DNA from: Pseudidiomarina aestuarii
GTDB taxonomy: Bacteria > Pseudomonadota > Gammaproteobacteria > Enterobacterales > Alteromonadaceae
Assembly (NCBI RefSeq): GCF_003987355.1
Contig: NZ_PIPR01000001.1
Span: forward strand, 1,116,001 to 1,180,000
DNA length: 64,000 bases
Direction: 5' to 3'
In this document: positions 54,376-63,955 of the stretch, piece by piece
Position numbering within the stretch: position 1 is the first letter of the stretch
Layout: every line of letters starts with the position of its first letter
The notes under the pieces: generated by a model
The model's input: the letters and a program-made list of their open reading frames with translations, nothing else
The model's database searches: none
Told to the model about the DNA's origin: nothing
Program-made: the position numbers and the translations under genes

Positions 54376-57300
54376 TTAACGATTATTCGCTTCCACCATC
54401 TGCATGCGAATATGAATGGGTGCTTGGAACGGCACATATTTCTCCTGCAAACCGAAGAGAATTCGCATAATGCCATCACCACGCTCACCCCCCTCGCCAC
54501 TTGAGGTCAGGATGTACTGCATTTGCGTGGACGCACGACGCACCGCGATATCCGCTTTGCCGTCACCATCGTAGTCATCGACGATGGGGATATCTGCTGG
54601 GTCGAGACCAAATTTGATGCGCTGAATACCGTCACCATAAGGTCCCGGCTCACCGCTGGAGTTGAGGATATACCACATTTGTGTGGACGGACGACGTACC
54701 GCTAAGTCGATGATGCCATCACCGTCGTAGTCGGCTGGCACTGGAATATCTTCCTCGGCTAAACCGAAGCGAATGCGCTGAATTTCACCATTGGATGAAT
54801 TCAGGATGTACCACATTTGTGTGGATGGACGACGCACCGCGATGTCCGCTTTGCCATCACCATCGTAGTCGCCGACTACCGGGATATCATCAGGGTCAAG
54901 ACCAAAGTTAACGCGCATAATGCCGTCACCACGGTCACCTCCTTCACCTGAAGAAGTTTGGATATACCACATCATTGTAGACGGACGACGCACCGCAAAG
55001 TCGGTAATGCCATCACCGTCGTAATCTGCTGGAACCGGGATATCTTCTGCAGCTAGACCAAACTGCACGCGCTGAATAAAGTCACCACGTGGACCCGGGT
55101 CAGAAGAATTCTGTACATACCACATGAAGCTCGAAGGACGACGCACCGCGATGTCCGTGACGCCATCACCGTCAAAGTCACCATAGACAGGAATGTCGCC
55201 TGAGTTCAAACCAAACACCACTCGCTTGGTTGAGCCATCGACACTGCCTAATCCATAGTTGTAAAAAGTATCGGTATTACGAACAAACAAGTCCGCTTTG
55301 CCGTCACCATCAACGTCTAATACATTGGACGAACCTAAGGTATCGTTCACACCATCGCCGTCCGAGTCGGCGAGCAGTGGATTCAAGCCGTTGTCGACTT
55401 CCAGCAGATTGGCAATACCATCGCCATCGTAATCGGCGTAGTCGTCGTCAGTAAAACATTGCGTACCACTGAAATTCACAAAGGTATTATCATTCACAAA
55501 GGACTCGCCGTACGCCTGCTGCCAACATGGCACACTGAGGTTCGCCAAGCTAAAGCTTTGATAGGTTGCATATGGATTGCTACGACTAAGATGCAGCAAT
55601 ACTGGTCCTGTATCAGTCACTGACGTGTTCGAAATATTGAACTCAATCAGATAATTGATATCTGCAACTGCTGCTATTGAACGGACATTCGTCCCTTCCA
55701 AATACACGCTAGACAGCATTGACATTTCTGACAGCGCGGCAATATCCTCCAGCTCGGTGTAACCTACATCGAGAATTTGTAGATTGGTTGCGCTAATCAA
55801 TGCATCAATGGTGGTCAGCGGATTATTTCGTAAATTGATTGATAGTAAGTATTCAGCCGAACTTACATTCGGTGCCGCCGTTATTTGGTTGTTGCTTAGC
55901 ACTAAATATTCGACTGCTGTCGGGAATGTCACCCCGGACAAGTCGGTATAACCATTGCTCGACAACGTCAGCGAGCTCAACTGTGTCATGCCGCTTAAGT
56001 TACTAATAGCAGCAGCCGGAAATTGTGTCGCTGATAAATTCAGATTGGCCACCGCTGGCAAGCCATATAAAGGTGAGAAGTCTGCAATAGGGTTGCCATT
56101 TAACATTACGATTTCGAGATTAACCAAGTTCGCAATGAAGCTGATATCTGTTAGACCCAAATACTGCAAACCAAGATAGTACAGCTCTGTTTTATCAGCC
56201 AAAGCCGACAAGTTGCTTACCGTTACTTCGCCACGACGATCGGTTGCCGCATATAAATCTAAGGCTCTTAAGTTTTCCATGCCCGCAAACACAGACAGGT
56301 CGAGATCGGCATCAACCATCGCAGCAAACAACTGCAAATTATCGAACTGTTCTAATCCGCTTAAGTCCGCGACGCGCACACCATAACAAATTGCCTGGGT
56401 CCAACCTGCTGCATACCGGCTCGAGTTACTCGACTGACTATCGGTTAAACATTGGCGTAAGTTAGCATCTGCAACTTGTGCAATTGCGTCCACGGCTAAC
56501 GTGGTATCTGGGTCCGCATCATAAGCTGCGGCGGCCGCTCCGACTACTGGGCGCAGGGCGCGGGCAGCATCGGCAGAGTCAGGCTCCCCCTCCGGAATAC
56601 CACAAGGTAAATCGGGCCCACAACTTAACTCTGGCGACGAAAATAAATATTTTACGGTCGGAACTGCTGGAGCATCAGTATCATAAGCGCTTCGATACGC
56701 CATAACGGTATGAAAAGTATCATCCACACCGTGACCCACACCGTAGTCAAAAGCTGCCCCGGAGTCACCTTGACGACGCGAGTGACTCAGACCTAAATTG
56801 TGGCCCAGTTCGTGCGCCACCACATAGTCTTGGCAATCAATACCGTTTGCACTGAGAGCGTATTGCCCAGCACCCGCAGACCGCGGGTCGAGCACATAAG
56901 CTACACCGCAAGCGTTATCATCAGGATCGATAGGATGCAGTAAAGCAACTGCATCGGCACCAGCCAAAAAGCGATCATTACCGATGTTCTCAAATCCGTT
57001 GCGTGCATAGGTCATATCATCCAGACCTTCGCCCACTGTCGACTCCGCGTAGTCGATTTCTTGACTCGTCCCACGAATCTGGGCGTTCACCTTCGAGGTC
57101 GAAAAAATGAAGTTGGTGATGGTAATTATGTGGTCAATTCGGCTTTGCGGATTGTTGTTATACAAATCGTTGGTCGTTGGCGTGTAGTAAAACAACACAT
57201 CGATCATAGCCGTCTCGTCATTCTGTTCCTGCATATTTTCTTGCTGCAACGGAACCTGCTGACGAGTTTTGCTGCGCTGCATATGTTGCGGAACTGTGTT

Positions 57301-57831
57301 CCCTGATGAACTTCGCGGTGCCTCTCGCTCATCAAAATCATTACCGAGACCGGGTAGTAGCTCTTTATAGTCAGTTTCAGCTACCAATAACCCGACCGAG
57401 TCGATACCGCGGCCGGTGTAGAGGACATCGTTGCCCTGAGCGGTCAGATGGAAAATATTCTCACCCAACGTGATAATTGCAAAGCCACCATCGGCAAGAT
57501 TCTGCGGACGGGCCGTAATCGATTGCGTGCCGCTTGCATTGACTTCACGCTTGGTGACAACAAAGTTTTGCAGTCCGTTGGGCAACGGGACGCTCAAGGC
57601 ATCTCCACGCTGTAAATTCTTCAATTCAGAAGTATTCAACTCGACGAAGTACTGATTCTTCACTTGCGCTAATCGATTTCGCGGTGCATTTAATTGGTCT
57701 GCTAGCTCCGCTTGCTGTTGCAAGTCAGACTTATTCTTACTCAACGTCCATGCCTGCGTATCGGCTAAAACAGGGCTGGCGAACAGGCTTACACCAATCG
57801 CTAGCAAACTAAATTTCATCGAATTCTTCAT
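54376..57831 (-). CDS. Secreted metzincin-type metalloprotease with LRR and FG-GAP modules (C)
   Basis: The 1151-aa protein has a signal peptide (SLFASPVLA), a prodomain, and the only intact zinc site of the cluster: His340-Glu341-x-x-His344 ... His350 in HELGHNLGLSH, with a Met-turn at Met377 (HTVMAY). Internalin-like LRRs (NLEIVMLNGNPIADFSPLYG), a TSP3-like DADGDGV region and six FG-GAP/DGDG modules follow. It is probably an exported reprolysin-like protease whose C-terminal half binds calcium and partners. AGGA precedes the ATG. It lies in a run D-C-B-A with gaps of 31, 20 and 57 bp, so co-expression is likely. Confidence 0.9.
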   Translation of the reverse strand: MKNSMKFSLLAIGVSLFASPVLADTQAWTLSKNKSDLQQQAELADQLNAPRNRLAQVKNQYFVELNTSELKNLQRGDALSVPLPNGLQNFVVTKREVNASGTQSITARPQNLADGGFAIITLGENIFHLTAQGNDVLYTGRGIDSVGLLVAETDYKELLPGLGNDFDEREAPRSSSGNTVPQHMQRSKTRQQVPLQQENMQEQNDETAMIDVLFYYTPTTNDLYNNNPQSRIDHIITITNFIFSTSKVNAQIRGTSQEIDYAESTVGEGLDDMTYARNGFENIGNDRFLAGADAVALLHPIDPDDNACGVAYVLDPRSAGAGQYALSANGIDCQDYVVAHELGHNLGLSHSRRQGDSGAAFDYGVGHGVDDTFHTVMAYRSAYDTDAPAVPTVKYLFSSPELSCGPDLPCGIPEGEPDSADAARALRPVVGAAAAAYDADPDTTLAVDAIAQVADANLRQCLTDSQSSNSSRYAAGWTQAICYGVRVADLSGLEQFDNLQLFAAMVDADLDLSVFAGMENLRALDLYAATDRRGEVTVSNLSALADKTELYYLGLQYLGLTDISFIANLVNLEIVMLNGNPIADFSPLYGLPAVANLNLSATQFPAAAISNLSGMTQLSSLTLSSNGYTDLSGVTFPTAVEYLVLSNNQITAAPNVSSAEYLLSINLRNNPLTTIDALISATNLQILDVGYTELEDIAALSEMSMLSSVYLEGTNVRSIAAVADINYLIEFNISNTSVTDTGPVLLHLSRSNPYATYQSFSLANLSVPCWQQAYGESFVNDNTFVNFSGTQCFTDDDYADYDGDGIANLLEVDNGLNPLLADSDGDGVNDTLGSSNVLDVDGDGKADLFVRNTDTFYNYGLGSVDGSTKRVVFGLNSGDIPVYGDFDGDGVTDIAVRRPSSFMWYVQNSSDPGPRGDFIQRVQFGLAAEDIPVPADYDGDGITDFAVRRPSTMMWYIQTSSGEGGDRGDGIMRVNFGLDPDDIPVVGDYDGDGKADIAVRRPSTQMWYILNSSNGEIQRIRFGLAEEDIPVPADYDGDGIIDLAVRRPSTQMWYILNSSGEPGPYGDGIQRIKFGLDPADIPIVDDYDGDGKADIAVRRASTQMQYILTSSGEGGERGDGIMRILFGLQEKYVPFQAPIHIRMQMVEANNR
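54512..54696. repeat. 185-bp tract identical to 51123-51307
   Basis: This is the gene C copy of the tract shared with gene B. Identity ends sharply at 54696 (CGACG then TACC here, CACT in B). The pattern fits gene conversion or unequal exchange between tandem copies. Confidence 0.9.
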
Positions 57832-57862
57832 AATTATTCCTTACTGCTGCTCTGCGGCATTT

Positions 57863-60199
57863 TCATTTCTTGAGTTGCTCGCCCGAATCACTCAACAGTG
57901 GGTTCCTACCCAAATCAATTTCATCTTGATTCGACACACCGTCACCGTCGTAATCATCATCACGCCCGTATTCATCACATGACGCTGAATCAAAAATAAT
58001 GCCGATATCGTTGGCCACTAATTCAGCATAATCACTTTGCCAGCAGGGAGATTGGTATATCTCATACTTGAGTTCAGCTTGTTGATTTTCAGCTAAAGCG
58101 TTCTCAACCAACTGTGGCATCGCGAGAATAAGCGGTCCCGCATCGGTTAACTCGTTACTCAGTTCAATATTTAAAAGATATAAATTAGTAAACTGCGGCA
58201 ATGAATCGAGCGTAGTTTCGTTCCTCGATGTGATTTTAAGTCTACGCAATTCAGTGAGCTCTTTAATTGGTTCTATGGTGTCAACATTCGATTGGTAAAG
58301 TTCAAATATACGAAGATTTACCAAATGGCGGCTTGCATCGATATCCTTCAAATACCTATTAAAATCGAGGTACAGACTATCGAGCTGCACATGTGTCTCG
58401 AGACCTTCTAGCGATTCAATATCATTGCTCCGAAAGTCGATAACTGTTGGATTAGATTCCCAGCTTCGTAATGGTGTTAGATCACTTATATCCGAAGATG
58501 TAATCATTACAGACTCAAGATTCTTTAGTTTTGAAAAGAGTCCCAAATCAGAAAAATTCACCGAATAAAAAATAATAGACTCCAAGCTGACCATACCATC
58601 TAGGCTCAAGATCTCAGAGAAGTCAATTCGAGCGTTCCCAATGGTCAGTTCCTCGAGGAGTTTCAATTGATTCAAACTACTTAAGTTGTTTATTGTGAAA
58701 CTGACTAATGTAAGACGCTTTAAATTCACCAGCTGTCCGACATCAAACAGTTCAGTGGAAGAAGATGAACTTGTAAGTTCGAGTTCTTCCAGTTGAGTCA
58801 ATGATGCTAGCTCTTCTGTGTTCTTGGCTCCGCGAGACAACGTAAGTTTGAGGGACTTAAGTCCGGTCAAAAAGGAGAGCCCTCTCAAATCACTGATCGA
58901 CCGATTGCACTCAAAAGGATCAGTCCAACTTGCTACATATGAGCTTTGATATCGAAATGTGTAGTCCATCACACATTTCTCAAACTGCTCGTCTTGTATT
59001 TGATCAAGTAAATCTGGCAGTCGTCGTAAATTAGTTATTGGCTTGTTCGAATCAGCGGCAGCATGTCCAACAAGGTTGAGAACTTTGACAGCGTCTGCTG
59101 CATAGGTCTGTCCCTCTGGGACTCCGCACGGCGAACCCTCGCAATCAAGTCTTGGTGATGAGAAGCGAAATATCTTCTTCGGACTCGTATTTCCTTCACC
59201 TACAAAGTCACCAAATCTCGCCATTAAAGTATAAAACTTACCTTTTTCGCCATGTCCAAATCCAAACGGGTACGGGCCATTCACGGAATCGTATGCATAG
59301 TGGGAACTTTGCAAACCTAATGTTCTACCGAGGGTTTCAACAAAAGTTTCGTCCTCACAATCAATCGAAAACACTGAGATAGCATAATCAACGTAATTTT
59401 CGGTGACTGGATCGCCAAGTGGAGCCCAAGAGCATTCGCCGTTTGCTGCATCTTTCGATGTCAGCAAAAACATCGCGTCATACCCTCTCCGGAACATAAA
59501 ATTCAAACCAGAGCGGAGCGAACGGTCATCACGAATGTAACCATCCACCGAACGTTTCAATCCGAACGAAGTTGAGTAGCGTCGATAACTCCACTCTGCT
59601 GACACTCGAAAATCTACGCCACTATCTGCTAAAAAGAAGTTTGCAGAATTGACGATATGCTCAATTCGCGCATTCATTCCAAGACCATATTTAGAGCGAA
59701 CAGCATCGTTATAATGAAAATGGATAGAAATAGTCGGAGAACCAGTGTTGTGTTCGACGATATCGGGTTCACGTGACTTATTAGGTTTCACTTGAGAGGT
59801 CACCGTCACCTTAGGCTCAACCAAACTAAGCTTCGCACCTGAATACCAATCACCTTCCGTGCCTACACTGTCTAAATTGTAGGCAACACCGTCAATATTG
59901 ATGAGTGCGCTGGTGTAGTCGTCGGAAAAAGTGGCGATATAAAAGCCATAGAGCGAAGTATCCACCGGCTTCGCAATCACAGTTCGACTGCCAGACGCAT
60001 TCAGAATGGTTTGCTCAACCCGAAAACTCTCAGATTGATTTGTTAATTCTATGAGAATTTCTGAGCCGACTTGTAGCTGACTCATTGAAGCGCTTGGCGC
60101 CAACTCCAATTCAGCGGTAAGAGCCGACGTTGTGGGGATTGCGAGCAAACCTAGGGTACAGGCACTCAACAGTATAGAACGAAGCTTTGAACACATCAT
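57863..60199 (-). CDS. Secreted LRR protein, short member of the paralog family (D)
   Basis: The 778-aa protein has a signal peptide (LLAIPTTSA), the prodomain, and a metzincin-like region in which the zinc motif is replaced by FVETLGRTLGLQSSHY, so it is not catalytic. LRRs follow (NLKRLTLVSFTINNLSSLNQ), then a single TSP3-like DDDYDGDGVSNQDEIDLGRNP. It stops there: the FG-GAP modules of A-C are absent. It is first in the run and probably leads the operon. The divergent neighbour is a GGDEF-EAL gene 179 bp away. Confidence 0.85.
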   Translation of the reverse strand: MMCSKLRSILLSACTLGLLAIPTTSALTAELELAPSASMSQLQVGSEILIELTNQSESFRVEQTILNASGSRTVIAKPVDTSLYGFYIATFSDDYTSALINIDGVAYNLDSVGTEGDWYSGAKLSLVEPKVTVTSQVKPNKSREPDIVEHNTGSPTISIHFHYNDAVRSKYGLGMNARIEHIVNSANFFLADSGVDFRVSAEWSYRRYSTSFGLKRSVDGYIRDDRSLRSGLNFMFRRGYDAMFLLTSKDAANGECSWAPLGDPVTENYVDYAISVFSIDCEDETFVETLGRTLGLQSSHYAYDSVNGPYPFGFGHGEKGKFYTLMARFGDFVGEGNTSPKKIFRFSSPRLDCEGSPCGVPEGQTYAADAVKVLNLVGHAAADSNKPITNLRRLPDLLDQIQDEQFEKCVMDYTFRYQSSYVASWTDPFECNRSISDLRGLSFLTGLKSLKLTLSRGAKNTEELASLTQLEELELTSSSSSTELFDVGQLVNLKRLTLVSFTINNLSSLNQLKLLEELTIGNARIDFSEILSLDGMVSLESIIFYSVNFSDLGLFSKLKNLESVMITSSDISDLTPLRSWESNPTVIDFRSNDIESLEGLETHVQLDSLYLDFNRYLKDIDASRHLVNLRIFELYQSNVDTIEPIKELTELRRLKITSRNETTLDSLPQFTNLYLLNIELSNELTDAGPLILAMPQLVENALAENQQAELKYEIYQSPCWQSDYAELVANDIGIIFDSASCDEYGRDDDYDGDGVSNQDEIDLGRNPLLSDSGEQLKK

Positions 60200-60378
60200 T
60201 AGAGAGCCTTGTAACCTACTTTTGAATCTTTATGAGTGAATTGAATCACATCAACAGCAAAATTAAAACATTTTTTTAACCCTGTTTTGTAAGGATATTT
60301 ACGCCCAAGTATTCACTTCCAGCGCAATTCCCGATATAACAACTGACAGATTAAGACTTTAATAATTCTGGGGATCAC

Positions 60379-63132
60379 ATGCTGAACCGGATCAGCCGTT
60401 CCGCCGCCGTCGCTATGTACTTGTGCATCGCCTGCCTGTTTACCCTGGTAGGCGCTATTGGCACTGCTGAGTATTGGTTTTGGGGTGATCATCTAATCAT
60501 GCCGGTACTACCCATATACAGCAGTACAACGATGCTGTTTTTTGGACTTGGTCTGGCTGCATTATTCTTTGAACGCAATCGTATACTCGTGTTACTGGCA
60601 CTGGGTCTAGCAGTATTTGTCAGTTACATCATCGTGCAAATTTGGACGACTGGTTCAGCCGGTTTGGTGCGTTTACCACTCATTCTGGCACTCTCGCTGG
60701 CTACACTGACTACCGCCTGCTTCTTTGTCCCGATCCATAAGAATGGTGGGAGAAAACTCTGGCTCTATACCGCGAGCTTGGCACTGCTCGGTGTGTTCGC
60801 GATGCAGTTGTTCTTTTGGTTTCCTCAACTCACTGAATCCGTGAGCAATGGTACGCCTTCGAACGTCGAGACTTTGAAAGGTGGTGCGCGAGTTAGTAAC
60901 CCCAACGCAATGGCGATTGCGGGTATTTGCATGTTCCTCGGCGCAATAGCGTTGTTTTTACGCTTACGGTTACCCGAAAAGTCACGCTACGTTCCGAAAA
61001 GAGTGATAACGGCAGCACTGCTATTTTTAGTTGTTGGCGTGCTAGTCTGGTATGTCATTACAGCGCAAAATATTCGATTGTATACCCAACAAACCGAAGC
61101 TCGTATCGATGAAATCGCAAGCAGTATTGATGAACGAATGAGCATGAATGAACACGCTTTTATGCGTATTCAAAAACGACTGGAATCGATGTATGAACCG
61201 TTCTTCCCGGATGGTTATGAAAGTGATTTAAAGCAGTTCGACACCGATTTTGAAGCGGTCGACGGCATCCTTATTTTCAGCCATGAACACAAAGTTTTGA
61301 TGCACATAGGCCAAGGTAAAAACTACCTTGAGAATGGATACCTATCCACCGATTCCATGCAAGCCTGGCTACACAGTGGATTTACGCAGCTGTCCAGAGC
61401 TATTGTGTCGCGCTCGCTGGCTGAGGAAAAACCCAAGATGATCGTGGCGTTGCCGATCATGAGAGAAAACGTGCGTCATTCTATTCTGTTTTTCCTCGAC
61501 ATTCGCGAAATCGTGCAAGTCCCCCAGAGCATCCATTCCGTGCCATTGCACACCTTCTTAGCACTGACTCCGACGCTGTTTTTACCGATGGATGGGGGCG
61601 ACCTCACCGCAGTCACTGATGTTGAAATAGCACAGCGCTATCAACACGGCATTGTGCGCGAAAAGTCTATCCTGAACTCAGCTGACCCCGGCTTGTTTTA
61701 CAGTTATGTAGCAGATTATTCTGCGCTCTTTGACAACGCTCAACTGAATCAAATGTTGTTGTGGTTCACCATCGCATTCTGCGCCACATTAATCTTGGCA
61801 TCCGACAACAGTCGCCGTCTGCGGATTGAGAAGCAACGCATCAGTGATATTGCCCGCTTTGATGACATTACTGGCTTACTGCGGCGAGACGCGTTCCACG
61901 ACGATATTATTGCGGTTGGCGCCTGTAAAGAAGGCATTCGACGAGCGAATGCGATTATCTTTATCGACCTCGACGGCTTTAAACCACTGAACGACAGCTT
62001 CGGTCACGAACATGGCGATAAAGTATTAGCCGAAGTCGGCGCTCGCATTAAGAAGTCTTTACCGCCCTCAGCACAAATCGCGCGCTTTGGTGCTGACGAA
62101 TTTATTGTGCATGTACGCAATACCAATCGGGAGCAGCTCGACGTACTGGCCATGATGCTACTCAAGCGCATTCGCATGCCCTATTTGGTCAATGGTTTTG
62201 AAGCCTTTGTGTCGGCCAGTATTGGTATCGCAGAATCAGATAAAGGCGACATTGATCCGAAGCAGCTGGTGCAATTAGCCGATGTTGCGATGTCGGAAGC
62301 AAAAAATGCGGGCGGTAACACCTATCGCTACTTTGTCGATGATATGGCGGAGAACTATCGTCGCACCTTTATGATGCGTAATCAGCTGCAAGCAGTGCTC
62401 GATCGCAATGGACTGGAAGTCTATTACCAACCGGTCATTGATGTCAGCTCTGGCGAAATGATTGGGGTGGAAAGCTTGGTCCGTTGGCAACAAGATGGCG
62501 AGTTTATGCCACCCGCATTGTTTATCCCGATTGCCGAGCAAAGCGGTCAAATTATCCAAGTGGGTGAGCAAGTGCTGCATCGCGTGTTGAAGGACATTCA
62601 GAACACGCCCCTGCTGCAACAGCTGCAAGTTTCCGTCAATGTCTCCTCGCAGCAATTGAAACGATACGATTTTGCACACTTCCTCGGCAGTTGCTTACGC
62701 AACTACAAAGTCAATCCGCAAAGGCTCTGCTTAGAGCTCACCGAGAGTGGTATGTTCGAGCAACAGAAATCAACAGAATCGCTGCTAGAGCGCTTGCGTG
62801 CTCTGGGCTGTCAATTAGCGATTGATGATTTTGGTACGGGCTTCTCGAACCTGTCCTATCTGAATACGCTGCCGGTGAATATCATCAAGATAGATCGCGC
62901 TTTCACCCGTGACCTCGATATCAATGAGCGGCAGCGAACCCTAGTCGGTAATATCATCTCGATCTGTAAACAATTGGATCAATGGGTCGTCGTCGAAGGC
63001 ATCGAAACCAAAGAGCAAGTCGAGATGTTCACTGCGCTCGGATGCGACCGCATGCAAGGCTACTACTTCGCCCGCCCTATGCCGCTCGCAGACCTCCTCA
63101 ACTACGGCGAAAATATGGTACATTCAAGCTAA
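60379..63132 (+). CDS. Membrane GGDEF-EAL protein with altered GGDEF motif
   Basis: The 917-aa protein has about seven N-terminal membrane helices, a periplasmic region (about 235-450), a further helix, then a GGDEF domain whose signature reads RFGADEF (near residue 571) and an EAL domain with ESLVRW (near 697), ELTESGMFE, DDFGTGFSNLSY and VVEGIET. The Gly-to-Ala change probably removes cyclase activity, while the EAL residues for metal binding and catalysis are kept, so it is likely a c-di-GMP phosphodiesterase. It is divergent from the secreted paralog cluster and is followed by cysQ. Confidence 0.9.
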   Translation: MLNRISRSAAVAMYLCIACLFTLVGAIGTAEYWFWGDHLIMPVLPIYSSTTMLFFGLGLAALFFERNRILVLLALGLAVFVSYIIVQIWTTGSAGLVRLPLILALSLATLTTACFFVPIHKNGGRKLWLYTASLALLGVFAMQLFFWFPQLTESVSNGTPSNVETLKGGARVSNPNAMAIAGICMFLGAIALFLRLRLPEKSRYVPKRVITAALLFLVVGVLVWYVITAQNIRLYTQQTEARIDEIASSIDERMSMNEHAFMRIQKRLESMYEPFFPDGYESDLKQFDTDFEAVDGILIFSHEHKVLMHIGQGKNYLENGYLSTDSMQAWLHSGFTQLSRAIVSRSLAEEKPKMIVALPIMRENVRHSILFFLDIREIVQVPQSIHSVPLHTFLALTPTLFLPMDGGDLTAVTDVEIAQRYQHGIVREKSILNSADPGLFYSYVADYSALFDNAQLNQMLLWFTIAFCATLILASDNSRRLRIEKQRISDIARFDDITGLLRRDAFHDDIIAVGACKEGIRRANAIIFIDLDGFKPLNDSFGHEHGDKVLAEVGARIKKSLPPSAQIARFGADEFIVHVRNTNREQLDVLAMMLLKRIRMPYLVNGFEAFVSASIGIAESDKGDIDPKQLVQLADVAMSEAKNAGGNTYRYFVDDMAENYRRTFMMRNQLQAVLDRNGLEVYYQPVIDVSSGEMIGVESLVRWQQDGEFMPPALFIPIAEQSGQIIQVGEQVLHRVLKDIQNTPLLQQLQVSVNVSSQQLKRYDFAHFLGSCLRNYKVNPQRLCLELTESGMFEQQKSTESLLERLRALGCQLAIDDFGTGFSNLSYLNTLPVNIIKIDRAFTRDLDINERQRTLVGNIISICKQLDQWVVVEGIETKEQVEMFTALGCDRMQGYYFARPMPLADLLNYGENMVHSS

Positions 63133-63160
63133 CCAAACGAATCGAGCTGAAAGGGACTTT

Positions 63161-63955
63161 ATGCAGAAGCCAGATGTATTGAAAGGAATCGAAGCCATTG
63201 CTGTAGCTGCAGGCAAAGCTATTATGGGCATTTATAATGCGCCCGATTTTGCCGAGCGGGCAGCGGTATCGGTCAAGGGAGACGATAGCCCGCTCACGCA
63301 AGCCGATTTGCAAGCCCATCATCGTATTGTAGAAGGTTTGGCGGCGCTTGCTGACAAGGAGCTGGCGGCATTGCCAGTGTTATCCGAAGAATCGGCTCTC
63401 GTTGACTGGTCAGAGCGACGCACTTGGGATCGTTACTGGTTAGTCGATCCACTCGATGGCACCAAAGAATTTATCAAACGCAACGGTGAGTTCACCGTCA
63501 ACATTGCCTTGATTGAAAACGGTGTTCCTATTTTAGGTGTGGTCTACGCCCCTGCTTTAGACAAACTCTATTCGGGCGTGCGCGGTCAAGCCAGTTGGCT
63601 CAATGACTCGTTACTCGGCACCTGCCATGAACTGCGAGCACCGCGTCCAGCGGGGTCGGTGCTGCGGGTGGTAGGTTCGCGGTCGCATCAATCGCCAGAC
63701 ATGGCAGAGTTTCTGTCGCACTTAGATCAACCCTATGAACTCGTACCCATGGGCAGTAGCCTCAAAATCTGCATGCTGGCAGAAGGCTTAGCTGACTTAT
63801 ACCCGCGCTTGGGTCTGACCTCCGAATGGGACACGGCTGCAGCCCATGCGGTCTTGCTCGGTGTCGGGCTCGACATGCATGACCTGACCGGTGAACCGCT
63901 GCGCTACAATCAAAAAGACTCGCTGCTCAATCCGTTTTTCATTGCCCGCTGCTGA
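63161..63955 (+). CDS. cysQ: 3'(2'),5'-bisphosphate nucleotidase CysQ
   Basis: CysQ hydrolyses PAP to AMP and phosphate, which removes an inhibitory by-product of sulfate assimilation. The 264-aa protein belongs to the inositol-monophosphatase superfamily: DDSPLTQAD, LSEESALVDW, the metal site WLVDPLDGTKEF and the C-terminal SEWDTAAAHAVL are all present. It lies 28 bp after the GGDEF-EAL gene on the same strand. AAGGGAC precedes the ATG. Confidence 0.95.
   Translation: MQKPDVLKGIEAIAVAAGKAIMGIYNAPDFAERAAVSVKGDDSPLTQADLQAHHRIVEGLAALADKELAALPVLSEESALVDWSERRTWDRYWLVDPLDGTKEFIKRNGEFTVNIALIENGVPILGVVYAPALDKLYSGVRGQASWLNDSLLGTCHELRAPRPAGSVLRVVGSRSHQSPDMAEFLSHLDQPYELVPMGSSLKICMLAEGLADLYPRLGLTSEWDTAAAHAVLLGVGLDMHDLTGEPLRYNQKDSLLNPFFIARC

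Noticed and set aside
46826-60199. Polymorphic toxin or contact-dependent inhibition locus
   Set aside because: Large secreted repeat proteins in tandem suggested it, but there are no toxin C-terminal domains, immunity genes or two-partner secretion signals.
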